Shown here: one piece after another, positions 35,559-43,786 of the stretch
How the letters are laid out: every line of letters starts with the position of its first letter
Position numbering within the stretch: the stretch's first letter is position 1
Source: Catenovulum maritimum
GTDB taxonomy: Bacteria > Pseudomonadota > Gammaproteobacteria > Enterobacterales > Alteromonadaceae
Direction: 5' to 3'
DNA: 46,670 bases
NCBI RefSeq assembly: GCF_001050375.1
Contig: NZ_KQ130509.1
Span: forward strand, 1-46,670
Notes under the pieces: generated by a model
Seen by the model: only the letters and a program-made list of their open reading frames with translations
Told to the model about the DNA's origin: nothing
Databases searched by the model: none
Position numbers and translations under genes: made by a program

Positions 35559-36023
35559 TTAAAGTTGTGCTTGTAGGTAGTTTTCGATACCCATATTCTC
35601 AATTTGATATTCTTGAGTTTCTAGCCAATCTACATGCTCTTCTTCATACTCTAAAATATCTTCAAGTAAATCTCTGCTGACGTAATCTTGTTGTTTCTCA
35701 CAAACCGCGATTGCTTCTTTTAATAAGCTAACCTGTTCGTGCTGAAACTTCATATTGCAGCTGATAATTTCACTGGTTTCTTCGCCAATTTTTAACGCAC
35801 CTAAGCGTTGTAAATTAGGTAAACCTTCTAATAATAAAACGCGTTCGATAATTTCATCCGCTTGTTTCATGTCTTTAATAGATTTTTTGTAATTCGCGCT
35901 ATTTAATTTTTCTAATCCCCAGTTTTTAAACATGCGAGCATGTAAAAAATATTGGTTAATAGAGGTAAGCTCCGCAGTGAGAACTTTATTAAGATATTCA
36001 ATAACTTGTTTGTCGCCTTGCAT
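35559..36023 (-). CDS. bfr: Bacterioferritin, haem-binding subunit with degenerate ferroxidase centre
   Basis: 154 residues from ATG 36023, which aligns with the E. coli Bfr start; an upstream in-frame ATG at 36050 adds nine residues with no family match. Met52, the haem ligand, is kept, with QYFLHARMFKNWGLEKLN and WLETQEYQIENMG close to E. coli. Three ferroxidase positions are changed: Glu51 to Asp, His54 to Gln and Glu94 to Gln; Glu18, Glu127 and His130 remain. The subunit should bind haem but have little or no ferroxidase activity, complementing its neighbour. Confidence 0.92.
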   Translation of the reverse strand: MQGDKQVIEYLNKVLTAELTSINQYFLHARMFKNWGLEKLNSANYKKSIKDMKQADEIIERVLLLEGLPNLQRLGALKIGEETSEIISCNMKFQHEQVSLLKEAIAVCEKQQDYVSRDLLEDILEYEEEHVDWLETQEYQIENMGIENYLQAQL

Positions 36024-36130
36024 AATTGTGTCTCTGTATTGATCTTGCATTTAGCAAATATTGAAAACACTATAGACTAAAAAATGGGTTTTATCAAACT
36101 AAAAACCTATATATATCAATGGTTTGAGTA

Positions 36131-36145
36131 GGATAATCATTCGCA
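36131..36145. promoter_or_regulatory. Possible Fur box upstream of the bfr genes
   Basis: GGATAATCATTCGCA matches the 7-1-7 pattern TGATAAT-N-ATTATCA at about 11 of 14 positions, and lies about 110 bases before the first bfr start. Iron control of bacterioferritin is usual, but the match is imperfect. Confidence 0.4.
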
Positions 36146-36232
36146 TTTAGACTTAGTTTTATACTAAAACTTGCTATGCTTTTTGAACTCTAAGATTGAA
36201 CTAGAGTTAAGCATAGCCAATTTTTGAAATTT

Positions 36233-36276
36233 GACTGACTATCAAGATTAAATTGTGTTGGCTTGATAAGTCAGTC
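36233..36276 (-). terminator. Stem-loop after the phosphatase gene
   Basis: Long stem GACTGACT-ATCAAG (36233-36246) with CTTGATAAGTCAGTC (36262-36276), one bulged base and a 15-base loop, directly after the phosphatase stop at 36285 on the minus strand. The T-rich tail is modest. Confidence 0.55.
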
Positions 36277-36284
36277 GCTAGCTT

Positions 36285-36788
36285 TTAAGCCATTTTTTGA
36301 GCTAGTTGTTCAAGGTAGTTAACGTGTGGAGGTAAAGTTAAGCTATTTGGTCGTAACGCTTTTATCGCTTTGCTCGCGTCTGCTAATGACCAACCTCTTT
36401 CTAATAATATTTGTGCTGATACTAATCCGGTTCTGCCTGTGCCGCCTTTGCAGTGAACCGCTATTTTTTGATTGCTATCAAGCAGTTGGTGGACTATTTT
36501 TCTAGCTTGTTGCCAAGGCGTTTGAAACATTTCTTCTGGCGCTTGATCGTCTTGAATCGGTAAATGAAACCACTGTATGCCAGCTTGCTCACATAGTGTC
36601 TTAATTTCAGTCACATTGTTTTTTTCTAATTCAAATTGCTGCATAAAGGTTAAAACTGCAACGGCACCAGCCTGCTTTAATTGGCTAATTGATTCAGCTA
36701 AAGGCACGTCTTTAGTTCCCGGACATGGCGTAATGATAATTTCAGCGCCGAGTTCATTGACCTTTAGGGGGAAAGTAGGGTGTTGCAT
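36285..36788 (-). CDS. KAP/CDKN3-like dual-specificity phosphatase
   Basis: 167-residue cytoplasmic protein. The active-site loop is HCKGGTGRTG, with Cys113 and Arg119 in C-x5-R spacing, and Asp80 or Asp81 in LPIQDDQAP is the candidate general acid. The N-terminus (ITPCPGTKDVPL) and ALRPNSLTLPPHVNYLE match bacterial members of the CDKN3 group of tyrosine/dual-specificity phosphatases. The substrate is unknown. It is monocistronic, with a stem-loop behind it. Confidence 0.82.
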   Translation of the reverse strand: MQHPTFPLKVNELGAEIIITPCPGTKDVPLAESISQLKQAGAVAVLTFMQQFELEKNNVTEIKTLCEQAGIQWFHLPIQDDQAPEEMFQTPWQQARKIVHQLLDSNQKIAVHCKGGTGRTGLVSAQILLERGWSLADASKAIKALRPNSLTLPPHVNYLEQLAQKMA

Positions 36789-37021
36789 AATAAGTATATC
36801 TCTATTGATTTTGTTAGTTTAATTAGTTGGATGAAAGCTAATATACGGCCAATAATATGTCAAATGACAGTTTATTTAAGTCGGGCATAAATTTGTATTG
36901 AAGCGGAGTTGGTTCTTTTCATTAAAAATGTAGTTAATTGTTATTAGGGTGAACTCTTTTCGGTGATTTTGTTCATAATGAGATGCATCAAAGCAAATAT
37001 CGTTCTAGATTAAGGGTTTCT

Positions 37022-37786
37022 ATGTTTAAAAAGATCAGTTTAGTATTACTTTGTATTCCATTTGGTTTACACGCAGCGCCTGAATTAAAAGGGACGCCAA
37101 AAGAATTAGAGCAGTATTTTCATCCACAACAAAAAACCATGCATTTGTCTGAACAAGCAGAAAAAACCGCTTATACAGACGTCGCTATTATTGATTTGGT
37201 GATTAAAACGGAAGACAAAGCCTTAGCGCGTTCCATTGAAAAAAATGATCAAATTCAGCGGTTAATCTACAAATCATTAGTCAATTCGGGTGTTGATGCT
37301 GACTCTATTCAAAACGCTAAATTTTCTTCATCTCCTGAGTTTGGCTGGTTTGGCGATAAGCCAAAGAGTTTTAACGTAGTTAATCGTATGTCAGTTAAAA
37401 TTAATAATGCCGAACATTTACAAAAATTAGCTCAATTATCCGATCAACATGATGAAGTTAGTTTAGCTTCCACTGAGTTTGAACATTCAGAAAAAGAAAA
37501 GTTTGAGCAAGCAGTTAAAAAACAGGCGTTAGATAAAATTATGGCGAAAAAAGCCTTTTACGAGGCAGCACTAGGTTTAAAATTAACGGCTATCTCTTTC
37601 CACGAATCTAATATCCAGAACCAACCGACTATGGCTGCAACTATGTTGCGTCAAAAAGCTAAACCAAGTGTGAAAAATGCGGAAGCGTTTGTCAGCTATA
37701 GTGCAGAACAATCCCATCAACGCGCAAATTCATTTGATGAAGTAAAGTATAAAGCAAGTATTACGGTTGAATTTAAAGTGGAGTAG
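37022..37786 (+). CDS. Exported SIMPL-domain (DUF541) protein
   Basis: 254 residues from ATG 37022, which starts a signal peptide (MFKKISLVLLCIPFGLHA); a reading from 36983 would add 13 residues in front of it and is unlikely. The mature part has the SIMPL pattern: VAIIDLVIKTEDKALARSIEKND, LVNSGVDADSIQNAKFS, NRMSVKINNAEHLQKLAQL, and ITVEFKVE at the end. The family occurs in periplasmic and outer-membrane proteins, without a firm biochemical role. The gene is convergent with 6S RNA, whose 3' end lies 9 bases after its stop. Confidence 0.8.
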   Translation: MFKKISLVLLCIPFGLHAAPELKGTPKELEQYFHPQQKTMHLSEQAEKTAYTDVAIIDLVIKTEDKALARSIEKNDQIQRLIYKSLVNSGVDADSIQNAKFSSSPEFGWFGDKPKSFNVVNRMSVKINNAEHLQKLAQLSDQHDEVSLASTEFEHSEKEKFEQAVKKQALDKIMAKKAFYEAALGLKLTAISFHESNIQNQPTMAATMLRQKAKPSVKNAEAFVSYSAEQSHQRANSFDEVKYKASITVEFKVE

Positions 37787-37794
37787 AGTTGGTG

Positions 37795-37978
37795 GTGCTT
37801 CCCGAAGTGTCGATTAGGGTATAGCCCTTGAACCGTAAGGTTCAAGGCGGAAAATACCACTCGGCCGTAGGCTTCTCGGTACATGCCGAGCCTGCTCAAT
37901 AGCCGAGGCGGTATCATCCTAAAATAAAATTATCGGCTCAGGGACATAACCCATAGGCGAACACTTCAGGAAACATAA
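37795..37978 (-). ncRNA. ssrS: 6S RNA
   Basis: About 184 nt on the minus strand. Text matching the conserved 6S RNA blocks: GAAGTGTTCGCC at the 5' side, GTCCCTGAGCCGATA, GGCTCGGCATGTACCGAGAA in the apical part, CCTTGAACCTTACGGTTCAA, and a closing arm CGACACTTCGGGAAG that pairs with the 5' arm. 6S RNA binds the sigma-70 holoenzyme and downregulates many promoters in stationary phase. It lies beside ygfB, as in E. coli (where ygfB, zapA, ssrS and ygfA cluster), though zapA and ygfA are absent here. A promoter is predicted about 40 bases upstream, so the 5' end is probably matured. A small ORF overlapping it is not a gene. Confidence 0.95.
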
Positions 37979-38024
37979 TATTGAAACTAAGTTGTTAGTA
38001 GAATTGCGCTAACAACGGGCGCGC

Positions 38025-38053
38025 ACTATAAAGCTGAAATATCGCTATTGCAA
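38025..38053 (-). promoter_or_regulatory. Predicted promoter of 6S RNA
   Basis: Minus strand: -35 TTGCAA (38048-38053), 17-base spacer, -10 TATAGT (38025-38030), then GCGCGC as discriminator. It is nearly the same as the deaD promoter. The start would be near 38018. Confidence 0.75.
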
Positions 38054-38133
38054 CCATATGCGTCTAGTTAGTTTCATTTTAGTGTTTGCTTGCTGTTTTT
38101 TCCACCATTTAAACGCTTAAAGTTGCAGACTGT

Positions 38134-38162
38134 TTGTCGCTACTAGGACTCAGTGTTAGGAT
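38134..38162 (+). promoter_or_regulatory. Possible promoter of ygfB
   Basis: TTGTCG (38134-38139), 17-base spacer, TAGGAT (38157-38162), followed by AGCGC; start near 38168, about 30 bases before the ATG. Both hexamers are 4 of 6. Confidence 0.4.
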
Positions 38163-38198
38163 AGCGCAATATACATAAATGAATTTTGGTTACGTTAA

Positions 38199-38777
38199 AT
38201 GACTGAACAAAAACTTCCTAACTACGATGATTTTGAATTATTTTTGCACAAAAATGAATTACCTTGCACCGCGGCAGAAATACACGCCATTATCAGTGGT
38301 TGCCTATGTGCAGGAATGCCTTATAAACAAGCTGACTGGCGCAAATTCGTCAGTGAATTCGCAATGCAAAATACAGAAATTGCAGACGATGTATTAGTTC
38401 AGTTTACTGAGTTATATAAAGTTATTTATCAGCAGTTGTCAGATTCGGACTATAGTTTTGAACTCTATATTCCTACCGAAGACGATATTCTGTTAACCGA
38501 AAAAGCAGAAGTGCTAGTTGAATGGTTAGCCGCATTTGTTGCTGCTTTTGGTGCTGTCGTTGGTGAAAAATTTAATCAGGTCGATGCTCCAGTTAAAGAA
38601 GCTTACCAAGATTTAATCGAAATAAGTCAAATGGATAGTGAAATGGATGATTCAGAAGAGAATCAAATTTCTTTTGAAGAGATTACCGAATATGTCCGCA
38701 TGACAGCCATTACTTGCTTTGGTGAATTAGGTGATCACTCTGGTAGTGAAGACTATAAAAAACCAACGTTTCACTAA
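38199..38777 (+). CDS. ygfB: YgfB/YecA family protein (UPF0149)
   Basis: 192 residues, typical length. PNYDDFELFLHKNELPCTAAEIHAIISGCLCAG is the family N-terminus, and VLVEWLAAFVAAFG with EEITEYVRMTAITCF completes the pattern. It is a small helical cytoplasmic protein of unclear molecular function. In E. coli it precedes pepP, ubiH and ubiI in one transcript; here a MITE separates it from pepP. Confidence 0.9.
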   Translation: MTEQKLPNYDDFELFLHKNELPCTAAEIHAIISGCLCAGMPYKQADWRKFVSEFAMQNTEIADDVLVQFTELYKVIYQQLSDSDYSFELYIPTEDDILLTEKAEVLVEWLAAFVAAFGAVVGEKFNQVDAPVKEAYQDLIEISQMDSEMDDSEENQISFEEITEYVRMTAITCFGELGDHSGSEDYKKPTFH

Positions 38778-38832
38778 CCTCAAAAATAAAAATAATAAAA
38801 ATCTAAATTTAGATTCTAATTTAAGTTTAGAT

Positions 38833-39029
38833 TAACCTTAACTCGGGATAAGAAATTAGTTAACCCCATTAAGCTATTGGTATTATTAGTTTTTTATTTC
38901 TTGAAAGGTATTTTTTCTTAGAACAAGGCGAATTTGCGTACGTAATAGCTGGCTATTACTAGTGAATTCAACGCAGTTATCAGGAAAAAGGCCCTCAAGA
39001 AAGTAAGTTGTTATCCCGAATTGAGGTTA
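38833..39029. mobile_element. MITE-like palindromic element, full copy 2
   Basis: 197 bases between ygfB and pepP. The ends are TAACCTTAACTCGGGATAAG and its near complement at 39010-39029. The interior aligns with the reverse complement of 27569-27780 through ACAAGGCGAATTTG, TAATAGC and TTTTTCTTAG. TA flanks both ends. It is non-coding. Its right end stops 17 bases before the pepP start, just outside the AAGG ribosome site. Confidence 0.8.
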
Positions 39030-39046
39030 GATTAATAAGGTTATAT

Positions 39047-40366
39047 ATGATTAGCTTAGCTGAATACCAACAAAGAATAGAAAATGTTTTAAGCCAAATG
39101 GCGGATAATAGTGTCGCTATTATTGCAGCTGCTTCCGAGCAGACTAGAAGTAATGACACTGAGTACCCTTTTCGTCAAGACAGTGACTTTTTTTACTTAA
39201 CCGGATTTAACGAGCCAGATGCTTTTTTAGTGTTGAGTAAAAAGTCGGAAACGAGTCGATATTTATTTTGCCGAGCGAAAGATAAATTTGCTGAGATCTG
39301 GAATGGCAGAAGAGCGGGTCCAGAGCAAGCCAGCCAAAATTTAGGGCTTGAACAAGGATTTGCAATTGAAACTTTTGATGCAGAAGTGCAGCAAATTTTA
39401 AATGGCGTTGAAACTATTTATTGGTTGCAAGGTAAGTCTAAGCAAGTAGATAAACGCATTTTTAATTTAGTGCAGCAAATTAGAGATCAAGGCAAACTTT
39501 CTTTGCCTCCGTACCGTATGTTTGATTTACGACAAATCATGCATGAAATGCGTTTAGTAAAATCAAACGCAGAGTTAGAAATTATGCAACAAGCAGCTGA
39601 TATCAGTTGTAAAGCTCACAAAAGAGCAATGCAGCGCAGCCAAGCTGGGGTGATGGAATATCAGCTAGAAGCCGATATTTTACATGAGTTCGCTCAACAC
39701 GGTGCTAGGTTTGCTGCGTACAACACTATAGTTGCCGCGGGTGATAATGCTTGCATTTTACATTACACAGAAAACGCCGACAGAATTGAAGATGGTGATT
39801 TAGTTTTAATTGACGCAGGTTGTGAACTGCATGGTTATGCCGCCGATATCACTAGAACTTTCCCTGCAAATGGCAAGTTTACCCCAGCACAAGCTAAGCT
39901 ATATCAATTAACTTTAGATGCTCAACTCGCATCAATGCAGTATTTAAAGCCGGGTAATACCCTAAAACAAGCAACAGATGTTGCGGTCGAAGTTATCACC
40001 AAAGGCTTAATCAAACTTGGTTTATTAACCGGTAGTTTAGAGCAAAATTTAGCGAGTGAAGAAGGTAAGCCAGCCGCATATAGACAATTTTTTATGCATG
40101 GTTTAGGTCACTGGTTAGGCCTAGATGTACATGATGTTGGTTTATATAAAGTTGCAGGCCAAGACAGACCTTTAGAAGCCGGTATGGTGTTAACGGTAGA
40201 GCCTGGAATTTACGTAGCGCAAGATGCTGAGGTAGACGAACAGTGGCGTGGTATCGGCATTCGGATTGAAGATAATGTTATTATTACCCAAGATGGTTAT
40301 CAAGTTATTACCGATGCCGCTCCTAAAACAATTTCAGAGATAGAAGCCTTAATGCAAGGCAAATAG
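39047..40366 (+). CDS. pepP: Xaa-Pro aminopeptidase PepP
   Basis: 439 residues from ATG 39047 (E. coli 441); AAGG lies just upstream, whereas the longer reading from 39008 runs through the end of the MITE. N-terminal domain with SNDTEYPFRQDSDFFYLTGF; C-terminal pita-bread M24 domain with metal ligands in LIDAGCELHGYAADITRTF (two Asp), HGLGHWLGLDVHD (His), VEPGIYV (Glu) and GIRIEDNV (Glu). It removes N-terminal residues before proline, using Mn2+. ubiH follows after 15 bases, as in E. coli. Confidence 0.95.
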   Translation: MISLAEYQQRIENVLSQMADNSVAIIAAASEQTRSNDTEYPFRQDSDFFYLTGFNEPDAFLVLSKKSETSRYLFCRAKDKFAEIWNGRRAGPEQASQNLGLEQGFAIETFDAEVQQILNGVETIYWLQGKSKQVDKRIFNLVQQIRDQGKLSLPPYRMFDLRQIMHEMRLVKSNAELEIMQQAADISCKAHKRAMQRSQAGVMEYQLEADILHEFAQHGARFAAYNTIVAAGDNACILHYTENADRIEDGDLVLIDAGCELHGYAADITRTFPANGKFTPAQAKLYQLTLDAQLASMQYLKPGNTLKQATDVAVEVITKGLIKLGLLTGSLEQNLASEEGKPAAYRQFFMHGLGHWLGLDVHDVGLYKVAGQDRPLEAGMVLTVEPGIYVAQDAEVDEQWRGIGIRIEDNVIITQDGYQVITDAAPKTISEIEALMQGK

Positions 40367-40381
40367 GCAAGAAGCATATAA

Positions 40382-41599
40382 ATGGGAAAAACTACCCCAA
40401 TTGAATTTGATCTAGTTATTGTCGGCGGTGGCCTAGCGGGTTTAAGCATGGCCAATGCCTTGCTATCAAATCCTGTTACGTCTAAGTTGAATATTGCAAT
40501 TGTTGAAGCTTTTGAAGCGAAAAATAGTTTACATACTAGTTTTGACGCTAAGGCAATTGCGATCGCTTACGGTTCTGCAATGCAACTTGCTAACTGGCAA
40601 GTATGGCCTTACCTAAAAAATCTTTGCCAGCCAATCCAGAAAATTGAAGTTTCCGAATTAGGCAGTGCCGGTTATAGTTTTTTAGATTGCCCTGAAAATC
40701 AATCCGCTTTAGGTTTTGTGGTTGAAGCTCAGCAGTTTGGCGCAGCTTTAACTCAGAGTTTGGCTGATCTGAAGAACGCCGATAGTCAGCTTACTTGGTT
40801 TTGCCCTGATGAGTTGGTTAGTCTCGCGCAATCTTCTGCTGGCAATTTGCTTCAATTAAAATCAGGGCAAGTGCTCAGTACAAAACTGGTCTTAGCTTGT
40901 GATGGTGGCAATAGCCAGTTGCGTCAATTGATTTCACCCCGTTTTCAGCAAGACGATTACAGTCAGTTTGCCTTAACTGCGAACATCGCAGTGGATAAAG
41001 CACATCAGAATATTGCTTACGAGCGTTTTACAGAAAACGGCCCTTTGGCTTTGCTACCAATGGCTGATGATAGATTTGGTGTGGTTTGGTGTGGTGAGCA
41101 AACCCAAGTTGCAGATAGAATGGCTTTATCCGATGCTGATTTTATCCAAGCTTTACAGGCTGCTTTTGGCTATCGAGCAGGGCGTATCACGCAATTAGGA
41201 GCTAGAGCTAGTTATCCATTAAAGCGCTCTTGGGTATCTGAAAATTATCATCAAGGTGTGGTGTTTTTAGCGAATGCTTCACACACAGTGCATCCAATCG
41301 CTGGGCAAGGATTTAATTTAGGCTTAAGAGATATAGCTGCCGCTACTAAATCGATAGAAGCAGCGGTTTTACACAAGCAAGATTTATCGAGTTATCAAAC
41401 TTGGCAGGGTTATTTACAGCAAAGGCAAGGCGATATTCATTTTGTACTGAATTCTACGGATAATTTAGTTCGCTTGTTTTCAAACCAAAATCCTTTGCTT
41501 AAGCTTGGACGAAACATAGGTTTACTTGGCTTAGAATTTCTACCGCCTGTAAAGCGTAAGCTTGCGCAATCTGCTATGGGCTTAAACTCAGGCGTTTAA
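40382..41599 (+). CDS. ubiH: 2-octaprenyl-6-methoxyphenol hydroxylase UbiH
   Basis: 405-residue FAD monooxygenase. FAD-binding start FDLVIVGGGLAGLSMANALL, DG motif LACDGGNSQLRQL, and HTVHPIAGQGFNLGLRD for FAD ribityl contact. Close match in pattern to UbiH, which hydroxylates the ubiquinone ring (C4 position in the accepted pathway). Second gene of the pepP-ubiH-ubiI series, 15 bases from each neighbour. UbiH is separated from UbiI by the operon order and the shorter HPIAGQGFNLGL text. Confidence 0.93.
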   Translation: MGKTTPIEFDLVIVGGGLAGLSMANALLSNPVTSKLNIAIVEAFEAKNSLHTSFDAKAIAIAYGSAMQLANWQVWPYLKNLCQPIQKIEVSELGSAGYSFLDCPENQSALGFVVEAQQFGAALTQSLADLKNADSQLTWFCPDELVSLAQSSAGNLLQLKSGQVLSTKLVLACDGGNSQLRQLISPRFQQDDYSQFALTANIAVDKAHQNIAYERFTENGPLALLPMADDRFGVVWCGEQTQVADRMALSDADFIQALQAAFGYRAGRITQLGARASYPLKRSWVSENYHQGVVFLANASHTVHPIAGQGFNLGLRDIAAATKSIEAAVLHKQDLSSYQTWQGYLQQRQGDIHFVLNSTDNLVRLFSNQNPLLKLGRNIGLLGLEFLPPVKRKLAQSAMGLNSGV

Positions 41600-41614
41600 T
41601 AATAGGTATTTAAT

Positions 41615-42826
41615 GTGATAGACAAATTTGATCTCGTAATAGTTGGCGCTGGTATTGTTGGTTTAACTGCTGCATTAGCGGTTGCCAAAGAAGGTCACCA
41701 AATAGCGATTGTTGCGCCTAAATTAGCAGAGGAAGCTTTACCTGAACATGCACAGCGAGTGAGTGCGATTAATTTGGCGAGTGTTAATGCTTATAAAAAT
41801 TTAAATGTTTGGCAAGGGTTGCTCAATAGTCAAAGGTTAAGCCCATATAATCAGATGCAAGTCTGGGATAAAAACAGCATAGGCAAAATCGGATTTTCGG
41901 CAGCAGAACAAAATTTATCTGAACTTGGCTATATTATTGAAAATCAGTTAGTTGAAAATGAGTTAATCAAGGCATTGGCTGAGTTAGATAATTGTCGTTT
42001 TTATCAGACAGAAGTTGAACAACTAGATCAAGATATAGAGCAAGCCTTACTCAAATTGGCAACAGGTGAGTTATTACAAACCAAATTATTAATTGGTGCC
42101 GATGGCGCAAATTCTAAATTAAGGACTTGGTTAGATATTCCGTTAACTTTTTCTGATTATGGCCAAACGGCAATAGTGGCAACTGTTCAAACTGAGCTGC
42201 CGCATGAATTAACGGCAAGGCAAGTCTTTACCCCAGACGGCCCGCTGGCTTTTTTACCTTTGGTCGATTCAAATCTGTGTTCTATTGTTTGGTCGCAAAC
42301 GCACCAGCAAGCTGATCAATTACTGGCATTGTCAGATAGTGAATTTAATAACAAATTAACTGCGGCGATTGACGGTAATTTAGGCCAATGCCAAATTGTT
42401 AATTCGCGAATGAGCTTTCCATTAACCATGCGTTATGCGCAAAGCTTTATTAAAGACACTTGTGTTTTGATTGGCGATGCAGCCCACACAATTCATCCAC
42501 TAGCAGGGCAAGGCGCTAACTTAGGCATAATTGATGCTCTAGCTATCGCAGAAGCCGCCAATCAACAACTTTCTGAAAATGGTCAGATTAACTTGGTTAA
42601 GCTCAAGCAAGTGATGCGTTGGCGACAAGCAGATGCGGTTGAACGAATAGCGGCTATGTACGTTTTCAAAACTGGCTTTAGCAATGATTTATTACCACTT
42701 AAAATTGCTAGAGCTGCCGCATTGAACTTAGTCGATTTAATTGGCCCAGTTAAATCTAAATTTATTCAAGCTGCTTTAGGTAATACAGGGCGATTACCTG
42801 AACTTGCAAAAACTAGCCTAACTTAA
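41615..42826 (+). CDS. ubiI: 2-octaprenylphenol hydroxylase UbiI (VisC)
   Basis: 403-residue FAD monooxygenase with FDLVIVGAGIVGLTAAL, GADGANSKLRTWL and DAAHTIHPLAGQGANLGIIDA. In E. coli this homologue (VisC) performs the C5 hydroxylation in ubiquinone synthesis. The start is GTG 41615; the overlapping ATG two bases earlier is followed at once by a stop. It closes the pepP operon; a stem-loop lies behind. Confidence 0.92.
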   Translation: MIDKFDLVIVGAGIVGLTAALAVAKEGHQIAIVAPKLAEEALPEHAQRVSAINLASVNAYKNLNVWQGLLNSQRLSPYNQMQVWDKNSIGKIGFSAAEQNLSELGYIIENQLVENELIKALAELDNCRFYQTEVEQLDQDIEQALLKLATGELLQTKLLIGADGANSKLRTWLDIPLTFSDYGQTAIVATVQTELPHELTARQVFTPDGPLAFLPLVDSNLCSIVWSQTHQQADQLLALSDSEFNNKLTAAIDGNLGQCQIVNSRMSFPLTMRYAQSFIKDTCVLIGDAAHTIHPLAGQGANLGIIDALAIAEAANQQLSENGQINLVKLKQVMRWRQADAVERIAAMYVFKTGFSNDLLPLKIARAAALNLVDLIGPVKSKFIQAALGNTGRLPELAKTSLT

Positions 42827-42851
42827 CCTGAAGCTGGGTTTAATTTAATTG

Positions 42852-42877
42852 GCGAGATTAGGTTAGAAAAATCTCGC
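42852..42877 (+). terminator. Stem-loop after ubiI
   Basis: GCGAGATT (42852-42859) and AATCTCGC (42870-42877), loop of 10, followed by TTTCTGTT. Weak terminator. The preceding TAACCT...AGGTTA (42824-42865) resembles the MITE ends and may be a small remnant. Confidence 0.5.
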
Positions 42878-42943
42878 TTTCTGTTACCTTCTTTTCTGTT
42901 AGTTTGGTAAACTCGCGGTGCATTTAATTCTGGGTAGAGTATT

Positions 42944-43714
42944 TTGTTCCGCTTCTTTCATAAAATTATAATTACGAGTTTTACAACGATTCTTTGCTTA
43001 CTGGCCTCTGTTCAGTTTGTTAGCGCTGATATTGCGATTATTATTGATGACGTTGGTTATCGTTCGTCGGATGCTCGTTTGTTAAACTTACCAGCCGAGA
43101 TAACACTTTCTATTTTACCTAACACTCCATTCGGGAAAAATATTGCCAATAGAGCGGTTGCTGAGGGCAGAGAAATAATGCTGCATCTGCCGATGGAGTC
43201 GAGCAGTGGTATTAAGCAAGAGCCCGGCACTATTTTAAGTACTATGACCGCAGAGCAAATCAAACAAACTTTGAAGCTAGCGCTAGATGATTTTCCTCAT
43301 ATAAGTGGGGTTAATAACCATATGGGCAGTAAATTAACCCAATTAGTTCAACCTTTAGAAAGCATTATGAGTGTGCTCAAACAAAGAGATTTGTATTTTG
43401 TGGATAGTCGCACGAGTAAATCTTCTCAGGCTTTAAGCGTTGCTTTGTCTCATGGATTAACCGCACATAGACGACATGTTTTTTTAGATAATGAAATAGA
43501 TCAAGTCGCAATTAATAGACAATTGAACAAAGTGCTAAAAATGGCGACTAAACAACAAAATGTTATTGCTATTGGTCACCCTCACCCTGAAACCATTGCT
43601 GTTTTAGAGGCTTTTTTCGCTAAATATACAGCCAATGCAATTATGTTAAGAAGAGTATCTGAGTTGCAAACTAAGCCATATCAGACATTCGCGAGCAATA
43701 CCCAAGTTAAATAA
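42944..43714 (+). CDS. Divergent polysaccharide deacetylase, YibQ-like, exported
   Basis: 256 residues from a TTG start at 42944, with GGGTAGAG upstream. Signal peptide to about residue 28 (TTILCLLASVQFVSA). IAIIIDDVGY is the first metal-binding Asp pair; LPMES, GVNNHMGSKLT and FVDSRTS follow, and AIGHPHPETI near the end carries the last His pair. These match the divergent deacetylase family COG2861 (E. coli YibQ). It may act on peptidoglycan or another envelope glycan; the substrate is unknown. No yibP/envC neighbour is present. Confidence 0.85.
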   Translation: MFRFFHKIIITSFTTILCLLASVQFVSADIAIIIDDVGYRSSDARLLNLPAEITLSILPNTPFGKNIANRAVAEGREIMLHLPMESSSGIKQEPGTILSTMTAEQIKQTLKLALDDFPHISGVNNHMGSKLTQLVQPLESIMSVLKQRDLYFVDSRTSKSSQALSVALSHGLTAHRRHVFLDNEIDQVAINRQLNKVLKMATKQQNVIAIGHPHPETIAVLEAFFAKYTANAIMLRRVSELQTKPYQTFASNTQVK

Positions 43715-43735
43715 CCTATTCAATATAATAATAAA

Positions 43736-43761
43736 TTTGTTTAAGCGCCTACTTAAACAAA
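43736..43761 (+). terminator. Stem-loop between the deacetylase and protease genes
   Basis: Perfect 10-bp stem TTTGTTTAAG (43736-43745) and CTTAAACAAA (43752-43761), 6-base loop. No strong T-run follows. Confidence 0.4.
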
Positions 43762-43786
43762 ATAACTGAATGATTAAGGAGTTTTT

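Noticed and set aside
37717-37917. 66-codon minus-strand ORF
   Set aside because: It lies inside the 6S RNA gene and has no protein-like character; RNA conservation explains the sequence.
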